In this document: positions 1 to 6,090 of the stretch, in pieces
How positions within the stretch are numbered: the first letter of the stretch is position 1
Layout of the letters: every line of letters starts with the position of its first letter
Source: Methanobacteriota archaeon
Lineage (GTDB): Archaea > Hydrothermarchaeota > Hydrothermarchaeia > Hydrothermarchaeales > SZUA-236
Direction of reading: 5' to 3'
Assembly (NCBI GenBank): GCA_003695745.1
Contig: RFHW01000032.1
Coordinates: 1 to 6,145, forward strand
DNA: 6,145 bases
Program-made: the position numbers and the translations under genes
The notes under the pieces: generated by a model
Databases searched by the model: none
What the model saw: only the letters and a program-made list of their open reading frames with translations
Told to the model about the DNA's origin: nothing

Positions 1-1
1 C

Positions 2-235
2 CACTCAGACGAAATCAAGTCTGCCCTTGGAAGCCTCTTTGACCTTGGCATAGACATAATCGCGCCAACCAGAGAAGTCCTTGGATTGACCGCGAAGATG
101 GCCGGGCATCACGATCTAACGTTTTATGATGCTTCTTTTGTTGCTCTAGCTCAGGAGTTGAAATTCAATTTAATCACCGCAGACAAAGGGATTTGGGAAA
201 AGACCAAGTCCCTCGGACTAGTAGAACTACTTTAA
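2..235 (+). CDS. PIN-domain protein, C-terminal part (VapC-like), cut by window edge
   Basis: An open frame runs from the left edge to a TAA at 233-235 and gives 77 residues with no start in the window. The tail has the PIN-fold pattern: a Tyr-Asp-Ala motif with its acidic Asp at 128-130, then an Ala/Leu-rich helix, then a strand ending Ile-Thr-Ala-Asp with the Asp codon at 182-184, followed by Lys-Gly-Ile-Trp. In PIN nucleases these Asp residues help bind the metal ion used to cut RNA. The family is usually about 130 residues, so some 50-60 residues, including the first catalytic Asp, lie outside. Many such proteins are VapC toxins with a small antitoxin gene just upstream, but that region is not visible. 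It faces the next gene tail to tail. Its GC content, about 46% by my count, is lower than that of the neighbouring genes. A solitary PIN protein is the main alternative to a toxin. Confidence 0.8.
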   Translation, partial: HSDEIKSALGSLFDLGIDIIAPTREVLGLTAKMAGHHDLTFYDASFVALAQELKFNLITADKGIWEKTKSLGLVELL

Positions 236-286
236 AACCCGCTTCCTCCTCGCTTCATCATCTGGCCCAAAAGATCCGGTTAACCC
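236..286. other. Short convergent intergenic gap
   Basis: These 51 bases separate the stop codons of two genes that face each other. Reading the minus strand after the TPR/propeller stop there is only a run of four T, and reading the plus strand after the PIN stop there is no T tract. An 8-base palindrome, GGTTAACC, lies at 278-285. I see no convincing terminator or small gene here. Confidence 0.5.
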
Positions 287-3004
287 TTACTTCAACCTGA
301 AGAGGTATATGTTGCCAAAGACAAGGCCGCATCCAGAGACTATCATGTCTCCCTTCTCAGAGATGTCCACGTCCCAGATGTTCTCGCCTGTCTGATACCT
401 CCACAGCTCCTCCCCCTCCCTTGAAAAGAGCATTATGGCTCCGTTGAGAGAGCCGGAGACGACCTTGCCCTCAGAGGACACTGAAACAGCATAGACCGGG
501 GTGGGCGTGCCCTTCGTCCAGAGGACCTCACCATCCCTGTTGAGAAGGGCCACATCGCCCCCTCTCGTGCCCACAGCGATGAAGCCTCCGTCCCGCGATA
601 TGGCGGCTGACTGGATGTCTGCAGGGGGCTGGTATGCCTCAAGCCTCCTGGGCTGCCCCCCATCCCTCGCCAGATACAGGCCGTTCATGGAGGCTGCAAG
701 CAGGGTCTTCCCATCCTCTGTGACGTCCAGGGTCTTGATGAGCTGGTCCGTGGTGTAAGAGCCCTTCTTCCTCCCATCCCTGTCAAAGAGCATTATCTCA
801 AAGTTGTTGGTGGACACAGCTATGCTCCTGCCTTCAGAGGATATGGCCACAGAGCCTGCGCCTCCTCTGCTCATGTCCTTCTCCCAGAGGACCCTGCCAT
901 CCTCCTTGCAGTCCAGGAGCGCAACAAGCCCCTTGGCGTTGCAGAAGACCCCGTACCTCCCCTCCGGCGAGAGCGCGATGTCAACGATGGCTGATCCGGA
1001 CTCATGCCTCCAGGGGGAGCTGGCCTTCTGGTCTATGAGATAGACGATCCCGTTTTCAGAGCCGGCAAGGATCATCCGCGCATCGCCTGTGGTGGCCTCG
1101 CATCGGATGCTCCGCTGGGTCTTGTATTTCCACAGGAGCTCAAAGGAGATCTTGCTCATCTCCTTCGCTTTCCTGATCTTCTCCTCCTCTTTGTCCAGGT
1201 CCTCGCCGAATTCAAGCCTGTCCCTCACCACCTTTCCCCGGCCCCGCCCCTTTATTCCACCAGCCACGCCTCCCTCTCCTTCGCCAGAGCCTCCAAAGTC
1301 CTCCCTGTCCCTCACCACCTTCCCATCTGCCCCGAGGATCAGATCGGTGCTGATATAGGATTTGATTATCCTCGATATGGAGTCGATCTTCAGGTCCTCT
1401 ATAAAACCGAGGAGCTCAAGCATCTGATCCGGGTCCTCGGCGATTATCTCGAAGTACCTGCCAAGGATCGCGCCCACCGGATGGCCGTCTTTGGTTGTCT
1501 TGTTCAGATATTCCTCGATGATCCGGGATATGTCCTCAGAGCTCTCCACACTGCTGAAATCGGCTCCGCGGGTCTTCTCATAGGCCTCCATCGCCTCCTT
1601 TTCAAGGCCGCGGGTCTCGTAGGCAAGGCCGAGGACATAGTATATTAAGGGGTTTGTAGGGTCTATGCTCACCGCATCCTCATAGGCGGTTATCGCCTCT
1701 GCAGACTCCCCTGACTCCTCCTTCTCAAAGCCATATCGTATCCTGCCTTCGGCCTCCTGGGCGAGCTTGTATCTGATGAAGCGGGCAAGAGAGACATCCT
1801 CTTTCTCTGCCGTGCTCTCATGAAACTCCCTGAGCATGGAGATCACGTCCATCTCCTTCAGATACCCGTAGCCCGGTCTTCTAGCAAAGAGAGAGGCTAT
1901 ATGAGAGGCCAGCCCCCGGTCCATGTAGCCGGGGCTGTGTTGAGAGGCCTCCCGGTAGACGGAGAGGGCCTCCTCCTCCCTGTCATTCAGCTCAAGGAAC
2001 ATGCCGTAGAGATAATGGGCGTGAAGCAGATAGGGCGCCTTTTCAATGACCTCCTCATACCTCTTCTCAGCCTCCTTCACGTCCCCTGCCAGCTCTGCTT
2101 CAACGGCCTCTGACAGCTCCTGTCCCGGCTCATCTAGCAGTATCTTTCTGGACACCTGGAGGACATCGATCTTCCCTTCCGCTCCACTCACCTCCTCCTT
2201 GAAGCGGTTGAAAAAGCGCTCCAGCGTCCTCTGGCCGAGGTCTATCCCGGCTATCTTCCGCCCAAGGAACTCCCTCACCTCCGGGGATATGGTGTCGCAG
2301 ATAAGGGGGGTCTTCACATCAAGGAAGCTTATCTCCTCCCTGGTCACAGGAAGGCTCTGGGAGCCCTCTGCAAGCCGGGAGAGGAAAAAACCGGCGGCAG
2401 ACTCCGGATACACCTTGAGCGCCTCTTCATACATCTCCTTTGCAGCCGCACCATCGCCTTTCTCCTCAAGGGATATGCCCTCTCTTATGAGCTCATCAGC
2501 CCTCTTTATCCTCTCACGGCTCTCCGCCTTCTCAATGAGATACCTTGGAAGGTATTTCAGCGCCTCCCGTGCATTCTCAATGGAGCTGTCTATTTCAAGG
2601 GCCTTTTTATAGCAGATGATGGCGTTGTCAAGATCCCGCTCCGCCTTGTAGAGGTCGCCCAGATTGGCATAGGCCTCTCCAAAGCCGCTGTCCAGCTCAA
2701 TGGCCTTCCGGTAGCATTCCATGGCCTCCTTGGGCCTGCCCATCGCCTCATAGACGATGCCCAGATTGAAATGGGCCCGCGCATAATTCGGGTCCAGGGA
2801 AAGGGCCTTTTTATGGGCTGACTCCGCCTCCTCATATTCCTTCTCCATATAGAAGGCGTTTCCAAGGAGCACAAGGGTCTTTTTATCAAGCCCATATGAC
2901 TCAAGCGCCTTTTTATAGAGCTCAATGGCCCGGTTATAGTCTCCCCTGTTGTGGTGCTCCACAGCTTTCTTGAAAAGGTCCTCTCTTTCCTCAGGCCGCT
3001 CCAT
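287..3004 (-). CDS. Large TPR-repeat protein with C-terminal seven-bladed beta-propeller
   Basis: This 905-residue protein has no signal peptide or membrane segment, so it is probably cytoplasmic. Four consecutive TPR units cover residues 8-141. Further TPR-like helix pairs lie near 168-201, 296-328, 329-360, 415-449 and 452-482, separated by helical stretches. Residues 571-590 form a Gly-rich charged linker flanked by two copies of Lys-Val-Val-Arg-Asp-Arg (562-567 and 591-596). Residues 623-905 split into seven repeats of about 40 residues (starting near 623, 663, 704, 746, 786, 827 and 866). Most have an SPEG- or SEDG-like turn and a strand ending in LLD, LFD or LFS, and several start with Leu-Trp. 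This fits a WD40/PQQ-type seven-bladed propeller. Both halves bind proteins in known families; no catalytic motif is visible. The ATG at 3004 is preceded by GGAAGGAG at 3012-3019, seven bases upstream. The gene lies 60 bases downstream of ftsY on the same strand, so it may be read through from the operon or use its own promoter. The specific function is unknown. Confidence 0.93.
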   Translation of the reverse strand: MERPEEREDLFKKAVEHHNRGDYNRAIELYKKALESYGLDKKTLVLLGNAFYMEKEYEEAESAHKKALSLDPNYARAHFNLGIVYEAMGRPKEAMECYRKAIELDSGFGEAYANLGDLYKAERDLDNAIICYKKALEIDSSIENAREALKYLPRYLIEKAESRERIKRADELIREGISLEEKGDGAAAKEMYEEALKVYPESAAGFFLSRLAEGSQSLPVTREEISFLDVKTPLICDTISPEVREFLGRKIAGIDLGQRTLERFFNRFKEEVSGAEGKIDVLQVSRKILLDEPGQELSEAVEAELAGDVKEAEKRYEEVIEKAPYLLHAHYLYGMFLELNDREEEALSVYREASQHSPGYMDRGLASHIASLFARRPGYGYLKEMDVISMLREFHESTAEKEDVSLARFIRYKLAQEAEGRIRYGFEKEESGESAEAITAYEDAVSIDPTNPLIYYVLGLAYETRGLEKEAMEAYEKTRGADFSSVESSEDISRIIEEYLNKTTKDGHPVGAILGRYFEIIAEDPDQMLELLGFIEDLKIDSISRIIKSYISTDLILGADGKVVRDREDFGGSGEGEGGVAGGIKGRGRGKVVRDRLEFGEDLDKEEEKIRKAKEMSKISFELLWKYKTQRSIRCEATTGDARMILAGSENGIVYLIDQKASSPWRHESGSAIVDIALSPEGRYGVFCNAKGLVALLDCKEDGRVLWEKDMSRGGAGSVAISSEGRSIAVSTNNFEIMLFDRDGRKKGSYTTDQLIKTLDVTEDGKTLLAASMNGLYLARDGGQPRRLEAYQPPADIQSAAISRDGGFIAVGTRGGDVALLNRDGEVLWTKGTPTPVYAVSVSSEGKVVSGSLNGAIMLFSREGEELWRYQTGENIWDVDISEKGDMIVSGCGLVFGNIYLFRLK
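1217..1321 (-). repeat. 18-base direct repeat flanking a Gly-rich linker
   Basis: The 18 bases at 1217-1234 and 1304-1321 are identical (plus-strand cctgtccctcaccacctt) and encode Lys-Val-Val-Arg-Asp-Arg in the same frame. The copies start 87 bases (29 codons) apart. They bracket a Gly/Glu/Arg-rich spacer between the TPR region and the propeller of the large protein. Sequence just outside the copies also encodes similar residues (Gly before; acidic residue-Phe-Gly after). This looks like a local duplication that lengthened the linker. It is not a mobile element. Confidence 0.8.
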
Positions 3005-3011
3005 CTTTTTG

Positions 3012-3019
3012 CTCCTTCC
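3012..3019 (-). promoter_or_regulatory. Strong ribosome binding site of the TPR/propeller gene
   Basis: The minus strand reads GGAAGGAG, then seven bases, then the ATG at 3004-3002. This spacing is normal for an archaeal Shine-Dalgarno sequence and supports that ATG over other starts. The leader is very similar to that of the L39e gene, which reads GGAGGAG before its ATG, followed in both cases by C and three or more A. Confidence 0.75.
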
Positions 3020-3032
3020 ACAAATAGGGGTG

Positions 3033-3066
3033 TTTAAATATATACCTGCTATCAGATATATATTTT
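3033..3066 (-). promoter_or_regulatory. Likely promoter region of the TPR/propeller gene (two TATA-like elements)
   Basis: The gap between ftsY and the TPR/propeller gene contains two AT-only stretches on the minus strand: one around 3056-3066, ending in the ftsY stop codon, and TATATATTTAAA at 3033-3044. Archaeal TATA boxes are centred about 26-27 bases before the transcription start. The distal element would start transcription near 3033 and give a leader of about 29 bases that keeps the ribosome binding site. The proximal one would start near 3012 and lose most of that site. The distal element therefore fits better. This is inferred from spacing only. Confidence 0.5.
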
Positions 3067-3970
3067 ACAATGGAAGGATCTGGTCCACGAACCAGCTGCC
3101 GTTGAACCTCTGGAGATCATCATATCCCTGCCCGGTGCCGAGGAAGAAGACAGGCCTTTTCAGCGTGGCGGCGATGGATATGGCGCTCCCACCCTTGGCA
3201 TCGGCATCGGCCTTGGTGATTATCGCCCCGTCTATGGGCGTATATTGATGGAAGGTCCTCACCTGCTCCACAACGGCGTTGCCGGAGAGGGCGTCCCCCA
3301 CGAAGAGCACGAGATCCGGTCTGGAGACCCTCACCACTTTTTTCAGCTCGTCCATGAGGTTTACGTTGGTGTCCATCCTGCCTGCCGTGTCTATGAGCAC
3401 CACATCCAGGCCCCTGGCGCGGGCGTGCTCAATCGCGTCGAAGGCCACGGCCGCCGAGTCTGCGCCCCTGCCCTGTTTGATAAGCCTGACACCGAGGTTT
3501 GAGGCGTGCTTCTCTATCTGCTCGATGGCCCCGGCGCGGTATGTGTCGGCCGCCGCTATCACCGTTGAAAAACCCTCCCTCTCAAGGAGCCTTGCCACCT
3601 TGGCGATGGTCGTCGTCTTCCCGGTGCCGTTCACACCGACAAAGACAATGACAAAAGGCCTCTTCCCCTCCCTGATAATTTCAAGGAGGTCCCCGTCGAC
3701 AAAGACCTTCTTGACAGAGTCCCTCAAAGCCTGTTTAACGATTGCAGAGAGGTCTGCGCCCCGGCCAAAGCTCCTGCCCAGCAGCGCCGCCTTCACATCC
3801 GCCTTCACAGCGTCAACCACCTCCAGGGCAACATCAGATTCTATGAGCGCGAGCTCAAGGTCAAATAGAAGCTCATCAAGCCGGTTCTCATCAAGGACGG
3901 CCTCACCTTTTATGGCCTCAGAAAGCCTCTTCCCATTCCTGGATAACCGCTCTTTCAGGGCAGAGAACAA
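3065..3970 (-). CDS. ftsY: Signal recognition particle receptor FtsY (SRP GTPase)
   Basis: FtsY is the membrane-associated receptor that docks SRP-ribosome complexes and hands them to the Sec translocon, with GTP hydrolysis by the FtsY-SRP54 pair. The 301 residues comprise an N domain (about 1-95, helical) and a G domain. Visible GTPase motifs are GVNGTGKTTT (112-121), DTYRAGA (142-148), DTAGR (194-198), TKAD (252-255) and GTGQ (278-281). The VGDALSGN stretch near 224-231 is typical of SRP GTPases. The end, with Asp-Asp-Leu followed by Phe, matches FtsY rather than SRP54, and no M domain follows. The protein has almost no acidic A domain. The start is TTG: no ATG exists near the N-terminus, and translation from it gives Met-Phe-Ser-Ala-Leu-Lys-Glu-Arg-Leu, as FtsY proteins commonly begin. 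GAGG at 3979-3982 is eight bases upstream. The gene is last in the operon and follows the prefoldin stop in the same frame by one codon. Confidence 0.96.
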   Translation of the reverse strand: MFSALKERLSRNGKRLSEAIKGEAVLDENRLDELLFDLELALIESDVALEVVDAVKADVKAALLGRSFGRGADLSAIVKQALRDSVKKVFVDGDLLEIIREGKRPFVIVFVGVNGTGKTTTIAKVARLLEREGFSTVIAAADTYRAGAIEQIEKHASNLGVRLIKQGRGADSAAVAFDAIEHARARGLDVVLIDTAGRMDTNVNLMDELKKVVRVSRPDLVLFVGDALSGNAVVEQVRTFHQYTPIDGAIITKADADAKGGSAISIAATLKRPVFFLGTGQGYDDLQRFNGSWFVDQILPL

Positions 3971-3973
3971 GGC

Positions 3974-4402
3974 CTATCCCTCTTTACGGGATCTTTCCAC
4001 AAGCTCCCTGAGCCGCGGCGCCAGCTCCTGAGCTGCCAGGGCCACCTTCTGAAGGCTCTCGCCCATCTCCTTCCTCCTCTCCTCAAGGTCGCTCTTCCTC
4101 TTCTCAAGGTCCGCCACAGCCTGGGAAAGGGGTTTTTTCACAACCGAGCCGGCGCCTATCCCCACAAAGGCATGCTCCCTGTCTATGATCCGCGCCTTGA
4201 GGAACGAATCAGGCCCGATGGGCAGGAGTATCTCATTGGACTGGTCCATGGACGACGCCGCCTCAAGGGCCTCCAGGGCCACAGAGATCCGGGCGATAGA
4301 GTCCTCTATCAGGGCCATGCTCTCCCGCAGCGCATCTGCCTGCGCCTTATAGCCCTCATACTCTGCAAGCAACCGCTCTGTCTCTCTGTCATCCATATCC
4401 AT
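3974..4402 (-). CDS. pfdA: Prefoldin alpha subunit
   Basis: Prefoldin is an ATP-independent chaperone of two alpha and four beta subunits that holds unfolded chains and passes them to the group II chaperonin. The sequence has the alpha-subunit layout: an N-terminal heptad-rich helix (about residues 5-50), a central beta-hairpin region with LLPIGPDSF and VGIGAGSVV, and a second long charged helix (about 90-140). The length of about 142 residues is normal for the family. I chose the ATG at 4402-4400, which shares one base with the aIF6 stop (TGATG). A GTG one codon earlier (4405) and an ATG two codons later (4396) are alternatives. No clear ribosome binding site precedes it, so translation is probably coupled to aIF6. 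The stop is TAG, the only amber stop among the genes here, and is followed after one codon by the in-frame TTG start of ftsY. Confidence 0.93.
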   Translation of the reverse strand: MDMDDRETERLLAEYEGYKAQADALRESMALIEDSIARISVALEALEAASSMDQSNEILLPIGPDSFLKARIIDREHAFVGIGAGSVVKKPLSQAVADLEKRKSDLEERRKEMGESLQKVALAAQELAPRLRELVERSRKEG

Positions 4403-5064
4403 CACAGCAGCCCGAGGACATCTTCGATCCTCGCTATCTCAGGGCTTGTGGTGTCCTTGCCTATGACTGCGCCCTTTGAATTGGCCACAAGACCTGTCCT
4501 GATATAGCCAACTCCTCTGTTGACGGTGCCTATATCCACCTCAACCTTTAAAAGCCTTTCAATATCCATGAGATCCTCTTCAGAGAGGGCGGCGTGGAGC
4601 ACCGCGCCCCTTGAGGTCGCCCTGCCGATGGAGCCCACGGTCTTGAAACCCTGTGGGGCAAGGGCCTCCACCTCCACGTCAAGGGTGTCGCCGATCTCCC
4701 TCCGGGCCTTTGCAGTGAAAAGGGTGCTCACCACAGCCCCCTCGTCATTGGCAAGGACAAGGTTCCCAAGGGCGGTGTGCCTGTCATCTATCACCCCCAC
4801 CTTTATATCCAGCTCCCTGAAGGAGGCAAGCTCGGCCTCGGTCACATTATAGGGGAGGACGATGCCATGGTTGTTGAGCGCCGCCATCGCGCCTATGAGG
4901 GCTATGTCAGCAACGCTTGTCTCATGGACCTCCACATGAAGGGCCTCTCTAATATCCTCCTTGAAACCCTCGGGGGCGGAGTGAGGGACGAAGGCCATGC
5001 GGTCATTGGCCTGTGCAAAGACGCCCACACTGGGATTTCTCCCATACGCTGAAAGCCTGATCAT
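4402..5064 (-). CDS. eif6: Translation initiation factor aIF6 (ribosome anti-association factor)
   Basis: aIF6 binds the large ribosomal subunit and stops it joining the small subunit too early. The 220 residues match the usual family length and show the repeated units of the pentein-fold ring: NNHGIVLP, then GVIDDRHTALGNLVLAND, then a GSIGRATSRGAVLH unit, then a final unit with IGTVNRGVGYIRTGLVAN. The C-terminus ends Glu-Asp-Val-Leu-Gly-Leu-Leu, as in archaeal homologues. I chose the ATG at 5064 because archaeal proteins begin close to Met-Ile-Arg; GAGGTG lies just upstream, although the spacing is short. A GTG at 5073 would add three residues and abuts the L31e stop codon directly. The gene overlaps pfdA by one base. 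In many euryarchaea the LX (L18Ae) ribosomal gene lies between aIF6 and prefoldin alpha; here it does not. Confidence 0.95.
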   Translation of the reverse strand: MIRLSAYGRNPSVGVFAQANDRMAFVPHSAPEGFKEDIREALHVEVHETSVADIALIGAMAALNNHGIVLPYNVTEAELASFRELDIKVGVIDDRHTALGNLVLANDEGAVVSTLFTAKARREIGDTLDVEVEALAPQGFKTVGSIGRATSRGAVLHAALSEEDLMDIERLLKVEVDIGTVNRGVGYIRTGLVANSKGAVIGKDTTSPEIARIEDVLGLL

Positions 5065-5073
5065 GCACCTCAC

Positions 5074-5316
5074 TTAGGCGAGGGTTGCCACCACCGTACC
5101 ATCTTCCTCTTTCTCGGCCTTCACCCTGATCTTCTGAGGGATCTTCTCAATACCCCTCTCCCACATCCTCTCATTGAGCTTCTGATCTATTATAACCTCC
5201 TCCGCCTTCATATGCTTCTGCAGAAAGGACCTGATATGGGCTATGGCCTTCTGCGCCCTCTTTGTGCGGGGGCCCTCCTTGACCTTTCGCAGCGGGATCG
5301 TGTATATGCGCTCCAT
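5074..5316 (-). CDS. rpl31e: Large-subunit ribosomal protein L31e
   Basis: L31e is an archaeal and eukaryotic ribosomal protein of the 60S/50S subunit, placed beside the exit of the peptide tunnel. The 80 residues contain typical family stretches: IYTIPLR near the start, [10 protein letters not shown] at about 16-25, [10 protein letters not shown] at about 32-41, and [20 protein letters not shown] at about 46-65. The end is acidic and then hydrophobic, and the length is normal. It begins with ATG at 5316, seven bases after the L39e stop. Purine-rich AAGG sequences in the gap and at the end of L39e can serve as the ribosome binding site. The aIF6 gene follows at once, so the two are surely co-transcribed. 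Confidence 0.96.
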   Translation of the reverse strand: MERIYTIPLRKVKEGPRTKRAQKAIAHIRSFLQKHMKAEEVIIDQKLNERMWERGIEKIPQKIRVKAEKEEDGTVVATLA

Positions 5317-5323
5317 AACCCTT

Positions 5324-5476
5324 TTACACCTTCAGACTGCTCCTGCGCCAGTGCCGGCGCTTTGGATGGGTTCTCACACGGGCCTGGGTCTTTGCCACAG
5401 CCCAGATAGGCACTGGCCTGTTCTGCCGCCCTGCCTTCGCAAGCCTGATCTTCTTTGCCTTTAAAACCTTTGACAT
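5324..5476 (-). CDS. rpl39e: Large-subunit ribosomal protein L39e
   Basis: This small gene encodes 50 residues. L39e lines the lower part of the nascent-peptide tunnel in archaeal and eukaryotic ribosomes, replacing part of what bacterial L23 does there. The sequence is highly basic. After an N-terminal Lys-rich start it has [15 protein letters not shown], then Trp, then a [19 protein letters not shown] stretch and Leu-Lys-Val at the end, which is close to the family consensus. The ATG at 5476 has GGAGGAG at 5483-5489, six bases upstream. The stop is TAA at 5324-5326. The start overlaps the last 16 bases of the PP-loop gene, and L31e begins seven bases after the stop. Confidence 0.97.
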   Translation of the reverse strand: MSKVLKAKKIRLAKAGRQNRPVPIWAVAKTQARVRTHPKRRHWRRSSLKV

Positions 5477-6066
5477 CCTTTGCTCCTCCATGAGACCACC
5501 CGTGTCTGGGTGTGCATGGGGAATAGTTTTTCAACGTTGAGGCCCCTTTCCATGAGGAAGGCCCTGAGTTCTCCTTCATAATCTCCTTTATTAATCTTAC
5601 TGCTCTCGCCCTCTTCTATCTCAAAGAGCTCGCTGCAGAGGCGGTTGATGGTCCTGTGGCCGAATCCCCAGAGCACAGGCAGGTATTCCACACCATCCCT
5701 TGATTCCAGGGCGCGATAGTCTGAAAGCCCTATCCTCGGGGTCCGGTCATCGCGGCGCGTGCCGTCTGAAAGGACACGGTAACCGCTGGCAAGCCTTTGA
5801 AGGGCTGTCCGGTGGATGTGGTCAAAGGCCTGCCGCGGATAGCCCTGCTGCACCACAAGGCGGCCTGCCTCCTCGAGCACATCCCTCCCAAGCCTCAGGA
5901 CCTCATGGCTGAAGCCAAGGGCCGCGGCGCTCTCCCGCGCATGCCTCCAGCCTTCGGTGACGCCGAAGGTGACTGTCACAAGCCGGACATCAAAGCCCAG
6001 CCTCTCCAGCAGATAGGCTGCAAGAGAGGAGTCCTTGCCGCCGCTGTAGAGCAGTCCAAGCCTCAT
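5461..6066 (-). CDS. PP-loop ATPase family protein, ribosomal-operon associated (COG2117-like)
   Basis: The 201 residues begin with a strand and the PP-loop motif SGGKDS at 8-13, which binds ATP pyrophosphate in enzymes that adenylate a substrate (tRNA thiolases, asparagine and NAD synthetases, and others). Other conserved-looking stretches are SDGTRRDD at 100-107, [18 protein letters not shown] around 119-136, and the late PMHTQTRVV at 183-191. I recognise the whole as the archaeal family described as a predicted subunit of a tRNA thiouridine-modifying enzyme (COG2117), often found beside L39e and L31e; the substrate is not established to my knowledge. Only two cysteines are present (144 and 198) and no Cys-X-X-Cys pair, so it lacks the usual cysteines or zinc/iron-sulfur ligands of tRNA thiolases. 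The ATG at 6066 has no ribosome binding site but a TATA-like box about 30 bases before it. It overlaps L39e by 16 bases and probably heads the operon. Confidence 0.88.
   Translation of the reverse strand: MRLGLLYSGGKDSSLAAYLLERLGFDVRLVTVTFGVTEGWRHARESAAALGFSHEVLRLGRDVLEEAGRLVVQQGYPRQAFDHIHRTALQRLASGYRVLSDGTRRDDRTPRIGLSDYRALESRDGVEYLPVLWGFGHRTINRLCSELFEIEEGESSKINKGDYEGELRAFLMERGLNVEKLFPMHTQTRVVSWRSKGCQRF
5483..5489 (-). promoter_or_regulatory. Ribosome binding site of L39e inside the PP-loop gene
   Basis: GGAGGAG on the minus strand lies six bases before the L39e ATG. It is the strongest such site in the operon and sits within the last codons of the PP-loop gene. Independent strong initiation here would let L39e be made at ribosomal-protein levels while the enzyme ahead of it, without such a site, is made at a lower level. 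Confidence 0.75.
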
Positions 6067-6090
6067 ATAAGAGAGGCTATCGCCACAGGG

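Noticed and set aside
278..285. GGTTAACC palindrome in the convergent gap as a terminator or operator
   Set aside because: Eight bases with no loop or T tract next to it are expected by chance and do not form a useful hairpin.
623..905. The seven repeated blade segments as evidence of a DNA repeat array
   Set aside because: These are residue positions in the large protein (DNA 290-1138). The blades are similar only at the protein pattern level; the DNA is not repeated.
1004..1648. 214-codon plus-strand open frame within the TPR/propeller gene
   Set aside because: It is a shadow of the long minus-strand reading frame. No recognisable domain or ribosome binding site supports it.
2046..2612. 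188-codon plus-strand open frame within the TPR region
   Set aside because: The product is Ser-rich and low in complexity, as expected for the antisense of a Glu/Lys/Leu-rich TPR protein.
2590..3021. 143-codon minus-strand frame overlapping the start of the TPR/propeller gene
   Set aside because: It shows repeated Trp/Arg/Pro-rich units that are frame-shifted echoes of the TPR repeats; the real frame has the TPR consensus.
3279..4031. 250-codon open frame on the plus strand across ftsY and the end of pfdA
   Set aside because: It is antisense to a clear FtsY, its product is Ser/Ala/Pro-rich with no family-like pattern, and it arises from the codon bias of the minus-strand gene.
5241..5579. 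112-codon minus-strand frame across L39e and the PP-loop end
   Set aside because: It overlaps L39e and part of two other clear genes in a different frame and encodes a Pro/Ala/Arg-rich sequence with no family resemblance.
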